A stretch of 64,000 bases of DNA from Rhizobium leguminosarum bv. trifolii WSM2297 (GCF_000271845.1 NZ_JH719395.1:2449624-2513623), one strand, 5' to 3'; shown: positions 1 to 8,560, counted from the stretch's first letter. A program made the numbers and translations. Notes: generated by a model from the sequence alone, not told the origin.

Positions 1-1
1 T

Positions 2-880
2 GATCTCGCCGAGGAGATCCAGGCCATGCTGGACAACGTGGAGGATTTTCTCGAATTCGGAACTTGCGACGAACGTCGCGGATTGTTCGTTACAGGTCCC
101 GCCGGGACAGGAAAATCCTCGGCGCTGAGGCACATCTTGTCTTCGCACCCCGAGTTGCAGCCGTACCGCGACGAGTACGGCGCCCTCATCCGTCCATGCC
201 TCAGCATCAAACTCCCCAAGGAAAGCAAGACGAACGTTGTCGTTGAGCAAGTCATCAAGGCGCTCGACTTGCCTGACGAAGGGTCCGAGAAGCTGCTGAC
301 GCCGATCATGCACGACATGCTGAAGGCACACAAAGTGCGACTGTTGCATTTTGACGAGGCACAACACACCGTACGCTCACAAACGTCCAGCGCGTTTGAA
401 GCGGTGCAGGACCTCGTCAAGCAGTTGATCGACCGCGAGGATTGGCCAGTTCAAGTAATCCTGTCCGGGATGCCCCGCATCGAAAAAATGCGCGAGGACG
501 AGCAGATTGGACGCCGTTCCTACGTGTTTCCGTTTCGTCGGCTCGATTTCGAAGCAGATAAGGCAATCTTCTCTGACCTCTTGATCGAGATCGCAGGCGA
601 TTGCGGTATCACAGTCCAGCCCAAGATGCTTGAAGTGGAATCCTTGGCCCGTCTCTGCAAGGCTACCCACGGCGCTTGGGGCATCCTCATCTGCGACATT
701 CGCAAGGCCTGCTTCCGAGCGCTTTCCAAGGGGAAAAGCGAAGTCACAATCAATAATTTCGCTCAGGAGTATGAGCGAAATACGGGAGCCCTCCAGAAGG
801 AAAACATCTTTACCGCTGGCAATTGGCAGGAGTTGAAGGTCAAAGAAACCCTCAAGGAGATGCGCGAGGAGGAAGAATAA
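2..880 (+). CDS. tniB: TniB-like transposition AAA+ ATPase (5' end outside window)
   Basis: AAA+ ATPase that, in the Tn5053/Tn402 and Tn7-like families, links target selection (TniQ) to the DDE transposase (TniA). The reading frame is open to the left edge, so the true start may lie upstream; an internal ATG is at 26. Walker A GPAGTGKS lies about 25 residues after that ATG, a Walker B-like stretch LLHFDEAQH follows near residue 105, and a sensor-like LSGMPRI lies near 150. Length and motifs fit TniB. Its stop overlaps the start of the TniQ gene (TAATG), so the two are translationally coupled. The partner transposase TniA is expected to the left. Family assignment is firm; transposon subtype is inference. 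Confidence 0.85.
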   Translation, partial: DLAEEIQAMLDNVEDFLEFGTCDERRGLFVTGPAGTGKSSALRHILSSHPELQPYRDEYGALIRPCLSIKLPKESKTNVVVEQVIKALDLPDEGSEKLLTPIMHDMLKAHKVRLLHFDEAQHTVRSQTSSAFEAVQDLVKQLIDREDWPVQVILSGMPRIEKMREDEQIGRRSYVFPFRRLDFEADKAIFSDLLIEIAGDCGITVQPKMLEVESLARLCKATHGAWGILICDIRKACFRALSKGKSEVTINNFAQEYERNTGALQKENIFTAGNWQELKVKETLKEMREEEE

Positions 881-2745
881 TGGTGCTCCCCGTCCCGGTA
901 ACACATGTGAATGGCATCGAAGATCCGGTCAGCTTTGCGTCTCGCCTTAGCGCCGCGAATGGCTATCGTTCACTGAAGTCCCTCCTCGCATCAGGTGGGA
1001 CAAACGTTACCGATCTGGCGAAGGGAGACCCGGAGGCTCTCGCTAAACTCGCGAGATGGTCCGGAGCAGCGCCGGACCATCTCGCGGAGCTTGCAATTGT
1101 GTCTTCTAAAGACCACAACACTTGGCGGATCGGCGAAGCTGTCTTCAACAAAGACATGCGACGCGGCAATCGTTTCCGGTACTGCCCCACCTGCATCGTA
1201 GATGACGTCAGCCACGGCAAAGAGCACCCGGCGGCACGACCATACGTTCGGGCACAATGGCTGACGAAGGCGGTGGTTAACTGCAGTCAGCACCATCGAC
1301 CACTCGTAGAGGTCGATTTTCCCAATCATCACGAACACGACTTCGCTCGCTATGTCGCTAATAACTTGCCTGCCATTGAGCACGTAGCAAAGGAGGATTT
1401 CGAAGCACAGTCCATTAGCGTCGATCTGTATGCGGAAAACCGCATCAAGGGCATCTATCGAGAGCAGTACCTCGACCGCTTCCCGGCGTATGTGGCGATT
1501 GACCTCCCTACATACCTTGGCCGATTACTCAAGCGAAACGATGCAACATGGGCTTTGGTACCAGCTGAACTGCGGGATGCCTCCCTTCGCGAGATCGGTT
1601 TTCATTTCGCGAGGCAGGGCGCTGAAGTGATCAGGCAACTTGTGACCACGTTCATCCGCGCCAAACGGCCGGATGGCGGTGAAAAGTTTCTGTTCGGACA
1701 TCTGGGACGGTGGTTACGCAGTAACAGTTCGAAGCCAGAATACGCGGAACTCGTCGAGCTGTTTCAGGACGTCGCGGAGCGGAATCTCCCATTCGGGCCC
1801 GGCGACTTCTGCTTCGTTCCGGTTCGCAAACGATATCTTCACTCAATCAAAACAGCTAGTGCCCAATATGGATTGGTCGAAAAACGAGTCATCCGGCTTC
1901 TCCGCGATGCAGGGTGTATCGGCGACGAAAAGCTCCATTACAGCCGTATTCATTTCGATGCCGAAAAGGCGCACGGAATTCTCATGAACGCCGCTGAGAC
2001 GCTCACCAGCAGACAGGTGCGCCTCGAGTTAGCGGTGACCGAAGAATTCATGGCAGACCTGTTGGAATCGGGTCTGCTTCCGACGGTTGAAGCACGGCCT
2101 GACATTCGCAAGTTTTCGAGAATCCGCCGAGAAGACCTCACGGAGTTCAAACGGAGCATCGTTGCGGCGAGTACGTGCTCCAATGCTGACGAAGGTATGG
2201 GCACGATCTTCGAAGTCAGCCAGAAATGCGGTTGTCGTGCACACGAGGTTCTCGCGATTGTCTTGAAGGGAGGCCTCTCAAAAGTCTCGGCGCCCAAGAT
2301 CGATCATTTCAAAATCCATGGCGTTGTCGTCGATATCGACGAGGCAGTCAGGCTGGTCGTTGGAAATCGTGAGTCAGCGTTCCAGCGAGATCACGCCGGG
2401 TACGTCTCGGTGGAGGACGCTCGGGTGATCCTCCGCGTGAAGCCGCTCACGATAAAGTATCTCTTACAGCACGGGTTGCTCTCGCTGTCGAAAATCTCAA
2501 GCCCAGTTTCATCCCGTAGCAAGGAGTTCATTACCCTTGCGTCTCTTGAGGCCTTCCAAAGCGAGTACGTGACCCTCGGCGAACTCTCGACCCGGTACGC
2601 AACTCACGCTATTGCCGTTACGAACGCCTTGGAAAAAATCGGGGTAAAGCCATCGCCGGAGCGAGCAGGTGCCGTCACGCGATTCTACCGCCGGGTGGAG
2701 GTGGAGAATGTGATAATCAACGCCCCGAGCCGCAAACGATCGTAG
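880..2745 (+). CDS. tniQ: TniQ family transposition target-selection protein
   Basis: TniQ/TnsD-type protein, the targeting adaptor of Tn5053- and Tn7-like transposons. The N-terminal part carries the TniQ zinc-finger signature: CPTC near residue 100, then a tryptophan-containing stretch and CSQHHRPL near residue 140. The remaining 450 residues look like tandem helix-turn-helix segments, as in longer TniQ/TnsD proteins. I chose the ATG at 880 because it overlaps the tniB stop (TAATG) and follows a purine-rich ribosome site inside the tniB tail; an ATG at 823 would add an unrelated basic leader. At about 620 residues it is longer than minimal TniQ proteins, so site-specific DNA recognition is plausible. 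A terminator follows immediately. Confidence 0.85.
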   Translation: MVLPVPVTHVNGIEDPVSFASRLSAANGYRSLKSLLASGGTNVTDLAKGDPEALAKLARWSGAAPDHLAELAIVSSKDHNTWRIGEAVFNKDMRRGNRFRYCPTCIVDDVSHGKEHPAARPYVRAQWLTKAVVNCSQHHRPLVEVDFPNHHEHDFARYVANNLPAIEHVAKEDFEAQSISVDLYAENRIKGIYREQYLDRFPAYVAIDLPTYLGRLLKRNDATWALVPAELRDASLREIGFHFARQGAEVIRQLVTTFIRAKRPDGGEKFLFGHLGRWLRSNSSKPEYAELVELFQDVAERNLPFGPGDFCFVPVRKRYLHSIKTASAQYGLVEKRVIRLLRDAGCIGDEKLHYSRIHFDAEKAHGILMNAAETLTSRQVRLELAVTEEFMADLLESGLLPTVEARPDIRKFSRIRREDLTEFKRSIVAASTCSNADEGMGTIFEVSQKCGCRAHEVLAIVLKGGLSKVSAPKIDHFKIHGVVVDIDEAVRLVVGNRESAFQRDHAGYVSVEDARVILRVKPLTIKYLLQHGLLSLSKISSPVSSRSKEFITLASLEAFQSEYVTLGELSTRYATHAIAVTNALEKIGVKPSPERAGAVTRFYRRVEVENVIINAPSRKRS

Positions 2746-2768
2746 GTGACGAGGTTGAGTTCTTATCT

Positions 2769-2795
2769 AAGGCCCGCTTTTCGCGGGCCTTTTTT
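2769..2795 (+). terminator. Rho-independent terminator after tniQ
   Basis: Nine-base-pair GC-rich stem (2769-2777 with 2783-2791) followed by a T run, 24 bases after the tniQ stop. Confidence 0.85.
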
Positions 2796-2878
2796 GTGCG
2801 TAGGAGCGCCCCTTCGGCCGGTTTGCCCCGTCACTGTCGGCGCCTTTCCGCCCCGGGCGCACATCCGTCGATGTGTCA

Positions 2879-3024
2879 GCGCAAAGCTATCGCGGGCGGC
2901 GGCGCACACCTATCGCGGCGAAGGTTACTCACCTAGCTAAACGGCAAGAAACATTTCCCATACTATATTGTAATTGCTGGATTTTTTGACATGCGAATGG
3001 TTCGCAGGCGCAAACCTACGCGGG
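2879..3024. repeat. Three short direct repeats at the presumed transposon right side
   Basis: Three copies of a roughly 18-bp motif in the same orientation: 2879-2896, 2902-2919 and 3008-3024, consensus GCGCAMACCTATCGCGG, the last lacking one base. A weaker partial match starts near 2858. Arrays of short repeats at the element ends are transposase-binding sites in Tn7 and Tn5053 relatives, and these lie just beyond tniQ. A TGACA pentamer at 2987-2991 resembles the outer end of Tn5053-type inverted repeats, but it lies inside the array, so the exact end is not fixed. Confidence 0.5.
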
Positions 3025-3038
3025 CTAATCATTTATTC

Positions 3039-3272
3039 CTAAGACATAAGTAACACTTTCGCGCCGAAAGGGTTCGGCAGCGGTTCGAGCCTGCATGTCT
3101 CGTCATCGAAGTATCCCAGATCGTAATCCATGAAGCTTGCGAGCCAGATATGGTCTTCGACCTGTTTGATTCCCACGGCCTGAGCGTCAAGCGACCATAC
3201 GTCCGATGCCCACGGACGGCGATCGACTAACCTGCGTTCCAAAGCGATACACTGGGAGCCGAGGCGTCCCAT
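3039..3272 (-). pseudogene. C-terminal remnant of an IS481-type transposase
   Basis: About 70 codons resembling the extreme C-terminus of IS481-family rhizobial transposases, a region usually reading like GQ-x-GIK-V-D-IW-SFM-YDLGY. Here AVGIKQVEDHIWLASFMDYD and NPFGAKVL are visible. The catalytic DDE core is absent, and upstream sequence in this frame does not continue the family, so this is a dead fragment abutting the DUF488 gene. Family recognition is from memory of the motif. Confidence 0.55.
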
Positions 3273-3418
3273 GCAGGCCCAATCGGCATTGGATCACATG
3301 CGCTGGAAATTTGGTACTTACCTCTGGCAGCCTGACCGTCGATGTCGTATCGAGGCGCGCTGCCTACGCAAGCGTGGAGCCAGCGACGCCATTCAACATG
3401 GCGGAGAAGGAGCACCGC

Positions 3419-3913
3419 ATGAAGACCGTCTATACGATAGGCTACGAAGGGACCGACATCGAACGGTTCGTGAAGACGCTCACCGCCGTCGGCGTCGAAG
3501 CAGTGGCAGACGTCCGGGCCGTTCCACTATCTCGCAAGAAGGGATTTTCGAAGAACTCTCTCCGCGAGCATCTCGAAAGTGCTGGGATCAAATACCTTGC
3601 CATGCAGGAACTCGGCGATCCGAAGGAAGGACGAGAAGCTGCGAAGTCGGGAGACTACGATCGCTTCAGAACGATCTATTCGGCGCATGTAGACCAGCCG
3701 GAATCCATCACCGCCATTGAAAAGCTTGCAGCCGCTTCCGAGAAACAGGCTGTCTGCCTGCTCTGCTTCGAACGCGATCCGAAGACCTGCCACCGATACA
3801 TCGTCGGCGAGCGGATGGGAGCTTTCGGCTACGAGATGATGCATCTCTTCGGCGACGATCCGACCCGCTACCTGCGTCACCGGGATAAGCTGCCAAAGCA
3901 TTTGTCGGCCTAG
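3419..3913 (+). CDS. DUF488 domain protein
   Basis: Small DUF488 protein of 164 residues. Typical features are the N-terminal VYTIGYEGTDIE, the motif DVRAVPLSRKKGFSK, a LG-DP stretch, and the C-terminal CLLCFERDPKTCHR, whose conserved cysteines and histidine are a DUF488 hallmark. The ATG at 3419 is preceded by GGAGAAGGAG; an ATG 21 bases earlier is also possible. Biochemical function is unknown; DUF488 proteins occur in varied contexts including defence-like islands. It is convergent with the next gene, with one base between the two stop codons, suggesting a compact co-inherited module. Confidence 0.85.
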   Translation: MKTVYTIGYEGTDIERFVKTLTAVGVEAVADVRAVPLSRKKGFSKNSLREHLESAGIKYLAMQELGDPKEGREAAKSGDYDRFRTIYSAHVDQPESITAIEKLAAASEKQAVCLLCFERDPKTCHRYIVGERMGAFGYEMMHLFGDDPTRYLRHRDKLPKHLSA

Positions 3914-3914
3914 A

Positions 3915-4724
3915 TCAGAAGAGTTCGCCCTGAAACTGGTGGGGCGGGTAGATCAGGCTGATGATGAGCCATTGGTCCTGGAACCTATGCTGGTTTCCCA
4001 TCAGCAGCATCAGATCCTTCGAAGGCAATTCCTTCTCAAGCTTCTCTCGGAAGTAGCGTTCCCAGTCCGCGCCGTACAGTCGCTCGCAGGTCAAGTAAAG
4101 AGCCCCAACCTCCCAATCGACCAGCTTGTGCCTGAAGACCTTCGCAGTCACGCCCTCGCCGCACTGATATCGATAATAGAAATCATACGGCAGCTTCCGC
4201 AGGGTCCTGATCGACGGCTTGTCGTCCTGATCGAAAAGCCCTCCCTGCGTCTGACCGCCCAGGAGCTTTGCCAAGTCGTCCTCGGTCCACTCCGGATTGG
4301 AAACTCGCTCGATATCCAAGCCCAGGATGCGGGCAGGCTTGAGCAAGGCAAGTGAAAGGCGGCCTGCTTGGCGTGCAGCTTCTATATCGTCGAAATGGTC
4401 GAAAGGCTCGATGGCAGTCAGCAAGCGACGTCGCTCGCCCCAGTCACGGCCGGGTTGGACCACGGTGCCGCCTTCGATGGTGTCCGTCTTGATCGTGAAG
4501 CTTTCCGGACGATGATCCTTTTTGGCCTTCTCGACCTTGGCCTTGATCCACTGCCATTTCTTGAATTGCTGGTCTTCTGCGATCAGTCGGAAGGGGACGG
4601 GAAACAGGCGTACGAGGCTGCCGTTCTCTTGCATTCCGGCCACGCATGTCGTCTCCGCATACTTACCGCTCGGCGAAGGATAGGTTTTGCAGAGGATGAG
4701 AATGCGGACATCAATGATCGCCAT
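3915..4724 (-). CDS. Conserved protein of unknown function paired with DUF488
   Basis: Protein of 269 residues starting MAIIDVRILILCKTYP; an upstream in-frame ATG at 4784 gives an unrelated leader. Conserved-looking blocks are CKTYPSPS, the stretch RLFPVPFR followed by a Trp-rich QWIKAKVEKA, and near the C-terminus LMGNQHRFQDQWLI. I know this type only as a hypothetical protein often found beside DUF488 genes. No signal peptide or membrane segment. It is tail-to-tail with the DUF488 gene. A nucleic-acid or nucleotide-processing role would be guesswork. Confidence 0.75.
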   Translation of the reverse strand: MAIIDVRILILCKTYPSPSGKYAETTCVAGMQENGSLVRLFPVPFRLIAEDQQFKKWQWIKAKVEKAKKDHRPESFTIKTDTIEGGTVVQPGRDWGERRRLLTAIEPFDHFDDIEAARQAGRLSLALLKPARILGLDIERVSNPEWTEDDLAKLLGGQTQGGLFDQDDKPSIRTLRKLPYDFYYRYQCGEGVTAKVFRHKLVDWEVGALYLTCERLYGADWERYFREKLEKELPSKDLMLLMGNQHRFQDQWLIISLIYPPHQFQGELF

Positions 4725-5253
4725 TTGGCTTGCTCCCAGACAAGTCGCGACAGAGTCGCGGCTGTCCCGATTGCGCCTATGCAATGCTGCGGAGTCAACT
4801 CAGCGTTGCCGCCTGATGAAGACAACGCACAACCATTTTCTGGATATCCTGGATTTTTGGCCGTCTGTTGAGTGGCGCTGGCCGGCCACCAGTTTTCCTA
4901 TTCCGGTTTCTTGTGTGGTGCCCTTGCGATTTTCGGAATACGTGGTTTCGGTGCGGCGCGTTTCGCAGGGACTTTGGGTGCCGCTGCAGCGGAAGCAGCG
5001 AAGACGCGGGCCTGGGGATGCCTAGCATCTCTGCCAGCACGCTCCAAGCGAATGCGAGCAAGTCCAGATTGACTTGAGCACGCTTGAGCATTTCCGCATG
5101 TACCTTCGGATACCATGGGCCTTCCAGCCTGCTTCCAGAAGCGGCGCTGAACGGCGAGACTTGGCCGATCTAATTTGCGCGGTTTCATCGGGATGGCGGG
5201 AACATTCGGATTGCGCCGCTGCAACTAACCGCGCCGCCTGCGTCTGGACAGGA
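4725..5253. other. Intergenic region, possibly decayed coding DNA
   Basis: No intact gene. On the minus strand about 5000-5230, three overlapping frames each carry protein-like pieces (for example LDLLAFAWSVLAEMLGIP, then a Lys/Ala/Pro-rich tail in another frame), as expected of a frameshifted remnant. The family is not recognised. Confidence 0.3.
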
Positions 5254-5340
5254 ATGCGGTTCCGTGTCATCAAAAAAGACATGAACCCCGCGCGCACCAA
5301 CTCACAGCTCCTACTCGCCATCATTCCGATGGTGGGTTAG
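5254..5340 (+). CDS. Leucine leader peptide of the leuS attenuator
   Basis: Short open frame of 28 codons from ATG 5254, or 19 codons from ATG 5281, ending in a Leu-Leu-Leu run (CTC CTA CTC at 5308-5316) and the tail AIIPMVG. Leader peptides rich in the regulating amino acid, just before mutually exclusive hairpins, are the classic sign of ribosome-mediated attenuation. The stop codon at 5338-5340 overlaps the antiterminator strand, exactly where a non-stalled ribosome would block it. GGACAGGA before 5254 is a weak ribosome site. The choice between the two ATGs is open. Confidence 0.6.
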   Translation: MRFRVIKKDMNPARTNSQLLLAIIPMVG

Positions 5341-5392
5341 CACGCGCTCGCGTTTCTGAGATGCAGCAACCCGCCGAAGAGGCGGGTTTTTT
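5318..5392 (+). promoter_or_regulatory. Transcription attenuator (protector, antiterminator, terminator) upstream of leuS
   Basis: Three competing structures can be drawn. Protector stem: CCATC 5318-5322 with GATGG 5328-5332. Antiterminator: GGTGGGTT 5331-5338 with AACCCGCC 5368-5375, eight pairs with one G-U. Terminator: AACCCGCC 5368-5375 with GGCGGGTT 5381-5388 followed by a T run. A ribosome stalled on the Leu codons would free the antiterminator; one reaching the stop codon would mask it and allow termination. The terminator ends about 60 bases before leuS. Confidence 0.65.
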
Positions 5393-5452
5393 GTTGCCAT
5401 TCCTCTTCGGTCAGAAATCGGCTCCGTTCGAGAAGACAGAAGGGAATTCGCA

Positions 5453-7978
5453 ATGCCATATGACCCCAAGACGATCGAGCCGCGATGGCAACGATACTGG
5501 GAGGAAAACCAGACGTTCCGGACCGAGGACGAGCAAAGCCGTCCGAAGTATTATGTCCTTGATATGTTTCCCTATCCGTCCGGCGACGGCCTGCATGTCG
5601 GTCATCCGGAAGGTTATACCGCGACCGACGTCGTGGCTCGCTACAAGCGCATGATGGGCTTCAATGTCCTGCATCCCATGGGGTGGGATGCCTACGGGCT
5701 GCCGGCCGAGCGATACGCCGTGCGCACAGGCGTCCATCCAGCGATCACCACGCGGAGCAATATCGCGAATTTCAGGAAGCAGGTCCGGCGTCTCGGCTTT
5801 TCCTACGATTGGAGTCGGGAGATTTCGACCACCGATCCCGAGTTCGTTCGATGGACGCAATGGATCTTCCTGCAAATGTATAAGGCTGGCTTGGCCTATC
5901 AGGCAGAAGTTGCCGTCAACTGGTGCCCGGCACAGGGTACGGTCCTCGCCAACGAGGAAGTGAAGGATGGCCGCTACGTGGAAACCGGAGACCCGGTGGA
6001 ACGTCGCACGATGCGTCAGTGGATGTTGAAAATCACCGCCTATGCCGACCGCCTGCTCGCGGATCTAGACGAGCTGGACTGGCCGGAAGGCGTCAAGGCG
6101 ATGCAGCGCAACTGGATTGGCAGATCAGAAGGCGCTGAAGTGACTTTCGATGTCGAGGGTCGGGAGAGTTCCCTGACAGTTTACACCACACGTCCGGAAA
6201 CGATCTTCGGCGCTACGTTCATCGTCGTTTCCCCCGAGCACCCTGCCATCGATGCCATCGCTTCCCTCGGCCAACGCACAGAGATCGACGCCTACCGCGC
6301 CCGCGCGGCGGCAATGAGCGCAATAGAGAAGTCGCAAGCCCAATGGAAAAGCGGGGTATTCACCGGAGCCTATGCGATCAACCCGGCGAATGGTTCGCGG
6401 ATTCCGATATGGGTCGCTGACTACGTCCTGATGACCTACGGCACCGGAGCAATCATGGCCGTTCCAGCGCATGACGACCGCGACCGCGATTTCGCGCAGG
6501 AGTTCGGGCTGCCGATCGTCGAAGTCGTGTCGGCATCTGGCTGCCCCTCCGGCGATGTGCCGCCCGCTGCGCGGCCAGGCGAAGGCTCGATGGTCAACTC
6601 CGGGTTCATGGATGGAATGGAGACGAAATCGGCGAGAACGGCAGCAATCTCATGGATGACCGAGCAAGGTTTTGGTGTGCGGCGCATCGAGTACAAGCTG
6701 CGCGATTGGCTGTTCTCGCGGCAGCGATACTGGGGAGAACCCTTTCCCATCCTGCATGCCGCCGACGGCAGCATCGTGCCGCTGCCAGAGGACGCCCTGC
6801 CCCTGCTGCCTCCCGAACTGGATGAGTACAGGCCAACGCCAGACGGGGAGCCGCCGCTGGCACGGGCGGGCGATTGGGTTCGAACGGTCGATCCGAAGTC
6901 CGGCATGGAAGCTCTGCGGGAAACCAACACGATGCCACAATGGGCGGGATCGTGCTGGTATTACCTGCGTTTTGCCGATCCGCGGAACGTGACCGCGCCG
7001 ATCGATCCCGAGAAGGAGAAATACTGGCTGCCCGTCGACCTTTACGTGGGAGGAGCCGAGCATGCGGTGCTGCATCTGCTCTACGCGCGTTTTTGGCACA
7101 AGGTCCTGTTTGACATCGGCGTCGTGACGTCCAAAGAGCCGTTCCGCAAGCTGTTCAACCAGGGAATGATCCTGGCCTTCAGCTACAAGGATGCGGCTGG
7201 GAGGTACTATCGGCCCGAAGACGCAGCCGAGCGCGACGGCCGCTGGTTTGTCGGAGAAATCGAGGTCGAGCGCCAGGTCGAGAAGATGTCGAAGTCGAGG
7301 CTCAATGTCGTCAATCCTGACGAGGTGGTCGAACGGTATGGCGCCGACGCCATGCGTCTCTATGAACTCTTCATGGGACCGTTGGACGTTGCCAAGCCGT
7401 GGCAAATGTCCGGCGTGGCCGGGGTCAGCCGCTTCCTCCATCGCGTATGGCGGATCGCAGTTGGAGAGGATGGGATGTTGTCGAGCAAAATTATCGATGC
7501 GGAGCCGTCTCCGGAGATCGCACGCGTTCTTCACAAAACGATCAAGGCTGTCGGCAACGACATCGAGGCCCTGCGTTTCAACACAGCGATCTCCAAACTG
7601 ATGGAGCTGTCAAACGCATTGACGGCTCTGGACATCAAGCCACGGTCAGCAGTCGAATCCTTCGTTCTGCTGCTGGCACCCTTCGCGCCTCACATTGCCG
7701 AGGAACTCTGGCGAATGCTGGGGCATCCGCAAAGTCTGTCGCATGAACCCTGGCCGACATACGACCCCACTCTCGCCGACAATGATATCCGCGAGTTTAT
7801 CGTTCAGGTGAACGGCAAGCTCCAGGGAAGGATTCAGGCCGCTCCGACGATCAGCGATGGCGAACTCCTGGTGCTGGCTGCGAGGGAACCTGACGTTGAG
7901 GCGAAGCTGATGGGGAAGACCGTGCTGAAGGAAATTGTCGTCCCCGGGCGGCTCGTGAACTTCGTGATTGCCGACTAG
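5453..7978 (+). CDS. leuS: Leucyl-tRNA synthetase (accessory copy)
   Basis: Class I aminoacyl-tRNA synthetase charging tRNA-Leu. Visible features: the HIGH signature HVGH at residues 48-51, a CP1 editing domain with the TTRPETIFGAT stretch near 240 and the editing aspartate region AVPAHDDRDRDF near 345, KMSKS near 611-615, and an anticodon-binding C-terminal region. Length 841 is normal and all motifs look intact, so it should be active and able to edit. The N-terminus (MPYDPKTIEPRW) differs from the usual rhizobial housekeeping LeuS, and the gene sits among transposon remnants, so I infer a second, acquired copy. A precedent is the second LeuRS of Agrobacterium K84 that protects against agrocin 84. 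Expression is probably governed by the leader attenuator upstream. Confidence 0.9.
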   Translation: MPYDPKTIEPRWQRYWEENQTFRTEDEQSRPKYYVLDMFPYPSGDGLHVGHPEGYTATDVVARYKRMMGFNVLHPMGWDAYGLPAERYAVRTGVHPAITTRSNIANFRKQVRRLGFSYDWSREISTTDPEFVRWTQWIFLQMYKAGLAYQAEVAVNWCPAQGTVLANEEVKDGRYVETGDPVERRTMRQWMLKITAYADRLLADLDELDWPEGVKAMQRNWIGRSEGAEVTFDVEGRESSLTVYTTRPETIFGATFIVVSPEHPAIDAIASLGQRTEIDAYRARAAAMSAIEKSQAQWKSGVFTGAYAINPANGSRIPIWVADYVLMTYGTGAIMAVPAHDDRDRDFAQEFGLPIVEVVSASGCPSGDVPPAARPGEGSMVNSGFMDGMETKSARTAAISWMTEQGFGVRRIEYKLRDWLFSRQRYWGEPFPILHAADGSIVPLPEDALPLLPPELDEYRPTPDGEPPLARAGDWVRTVDPKSGMEALRETNTMPQWAGSCWYYLRFADPRNVTAPIDPEKEKYWLPVDLYVGGAEHAVLHLLYARFWHKVLFDIGVVTSKEPFRKLFNQGMILAFSYKDAAGRYYRPEDAAERDGRWFVGEIEVERQVEKMSKSRLNVVNPDEVVERYGADAMRLYELFMGPLDVAKPWQMSGVAGVSRFLHRVWRIAVGEDGMLSSKIIDAEPSPEIARVLHKTIKAVGNDIEALRFNTAISKLMELSNALTALDIKPRSAVESFVLLLAPFAPHIAEELWRMLGHPQSLSHEPWPTYDPTLADNDIREFIVQVNGKLQGRIQAAPTISDGELLVLAAREPDVEAKLMGKTVLKEIVVPGRLVNFVIAD

Positions 7979-8225
7979 CGAATGAACGATCAGGAGCCGT
8001 TGCCATTGGTGTCGGCTGCGGCTTCATCGCAATTGGCCCTGCGGGAGGGCTTCGCGCGGGGCCTGGAGCAACGGAATGACTGGTGCAATTAGCTGGCGAG
8101 CCCACCCCTGCGCTCGCGGAACGGCCGGCTCCAGCAGGTTTGAATCTCGAGATAAGCCTTTTGGATACATATTCGCCGTGGTCTGACGCCGTTACAATCG
8201 TCGCTTAGGAAGAAGGGAGCGAACG

Positions 8226-8552
8226 ATGAAAGCGATCACGGTTTCTGGCCTCATTATCCTAGCCTTCGCATCTTGTGCATATGCCGCAACCATGACGGGG
8301 GAGCAGATGAAAAGCGAGTTGGTAGGCCACCCAATTCACTGGAAGTCAAAGACGCAATCGGGCATCACAACTTATAAACCAGACGGAACGATTGAAGCGA
8401 CTGTCGACGGGGACAAGGCCACCTACAAGGGCACATGGAGCATCAAAGACAACAAGATGTGCGAGAAGTTCGGTAAGGAAAAATGTGCAACGATCAATTC
8501 GCTCGGAGGTAAGAAATACTCCAAGGGGGATGGAACGCTTACGGTGGAATAG
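8226..8552 (+). CDS. Small secreted protein of unknown function
   Basis: 108 residues with a clear Sec signal peptide (hydrophobic segment 5-20, cleavage probably after AYAA). The mature part has a pattern TYKPDGT, TYKGTWSI, CEKFGKEKC typical of small rhizobial periplasmic proteins with a beta-sheet fold and two nearby cysteines. A good ribosome site (GAAGGGAG) precedes the ATG. It lies between leuS and a broken leuS fragment, so it may have been carried in with that duplication. No specific family recognised. Confidence 0.7.
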   Translation: MKAITVSGLIILAFASCAYAATMTGEQMKSELVGHPIHWKSKTQSGITTYKPDGTIEATVDGDKATYKGTWSIKDNKMCEKFGKEKCATINSLGGKKYSKGDGTLTVE

Positions 8553-8560
8553 CGCCTGTT

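Noticed and set aside
823..879. ATG 823 as tniQ start
   Set aside because: It would overlap tniB by about 57 bases and add a basic leader; the TAATG overlap at 880 is the normal coupled start.
2987..2991. TGACA as the definite transposon end
   Set aside because: One of the three repeats lies outside it, and no flanking target duplication can be shown without the other end.
4795..5224. Minus-strand frames of 98 and 108 codons
   Set aside because: Protein-like pieces are split over three frames; at most a decayed remnant, so no gene is called.
5074..5340. 88-codon plus-strand frame as an ordinary protein gene
   Set aside because: Only the last 19-28 codons carry a sensible leader-peptide signal; the earlier part has no ribosome site and a non-protein-like composition.
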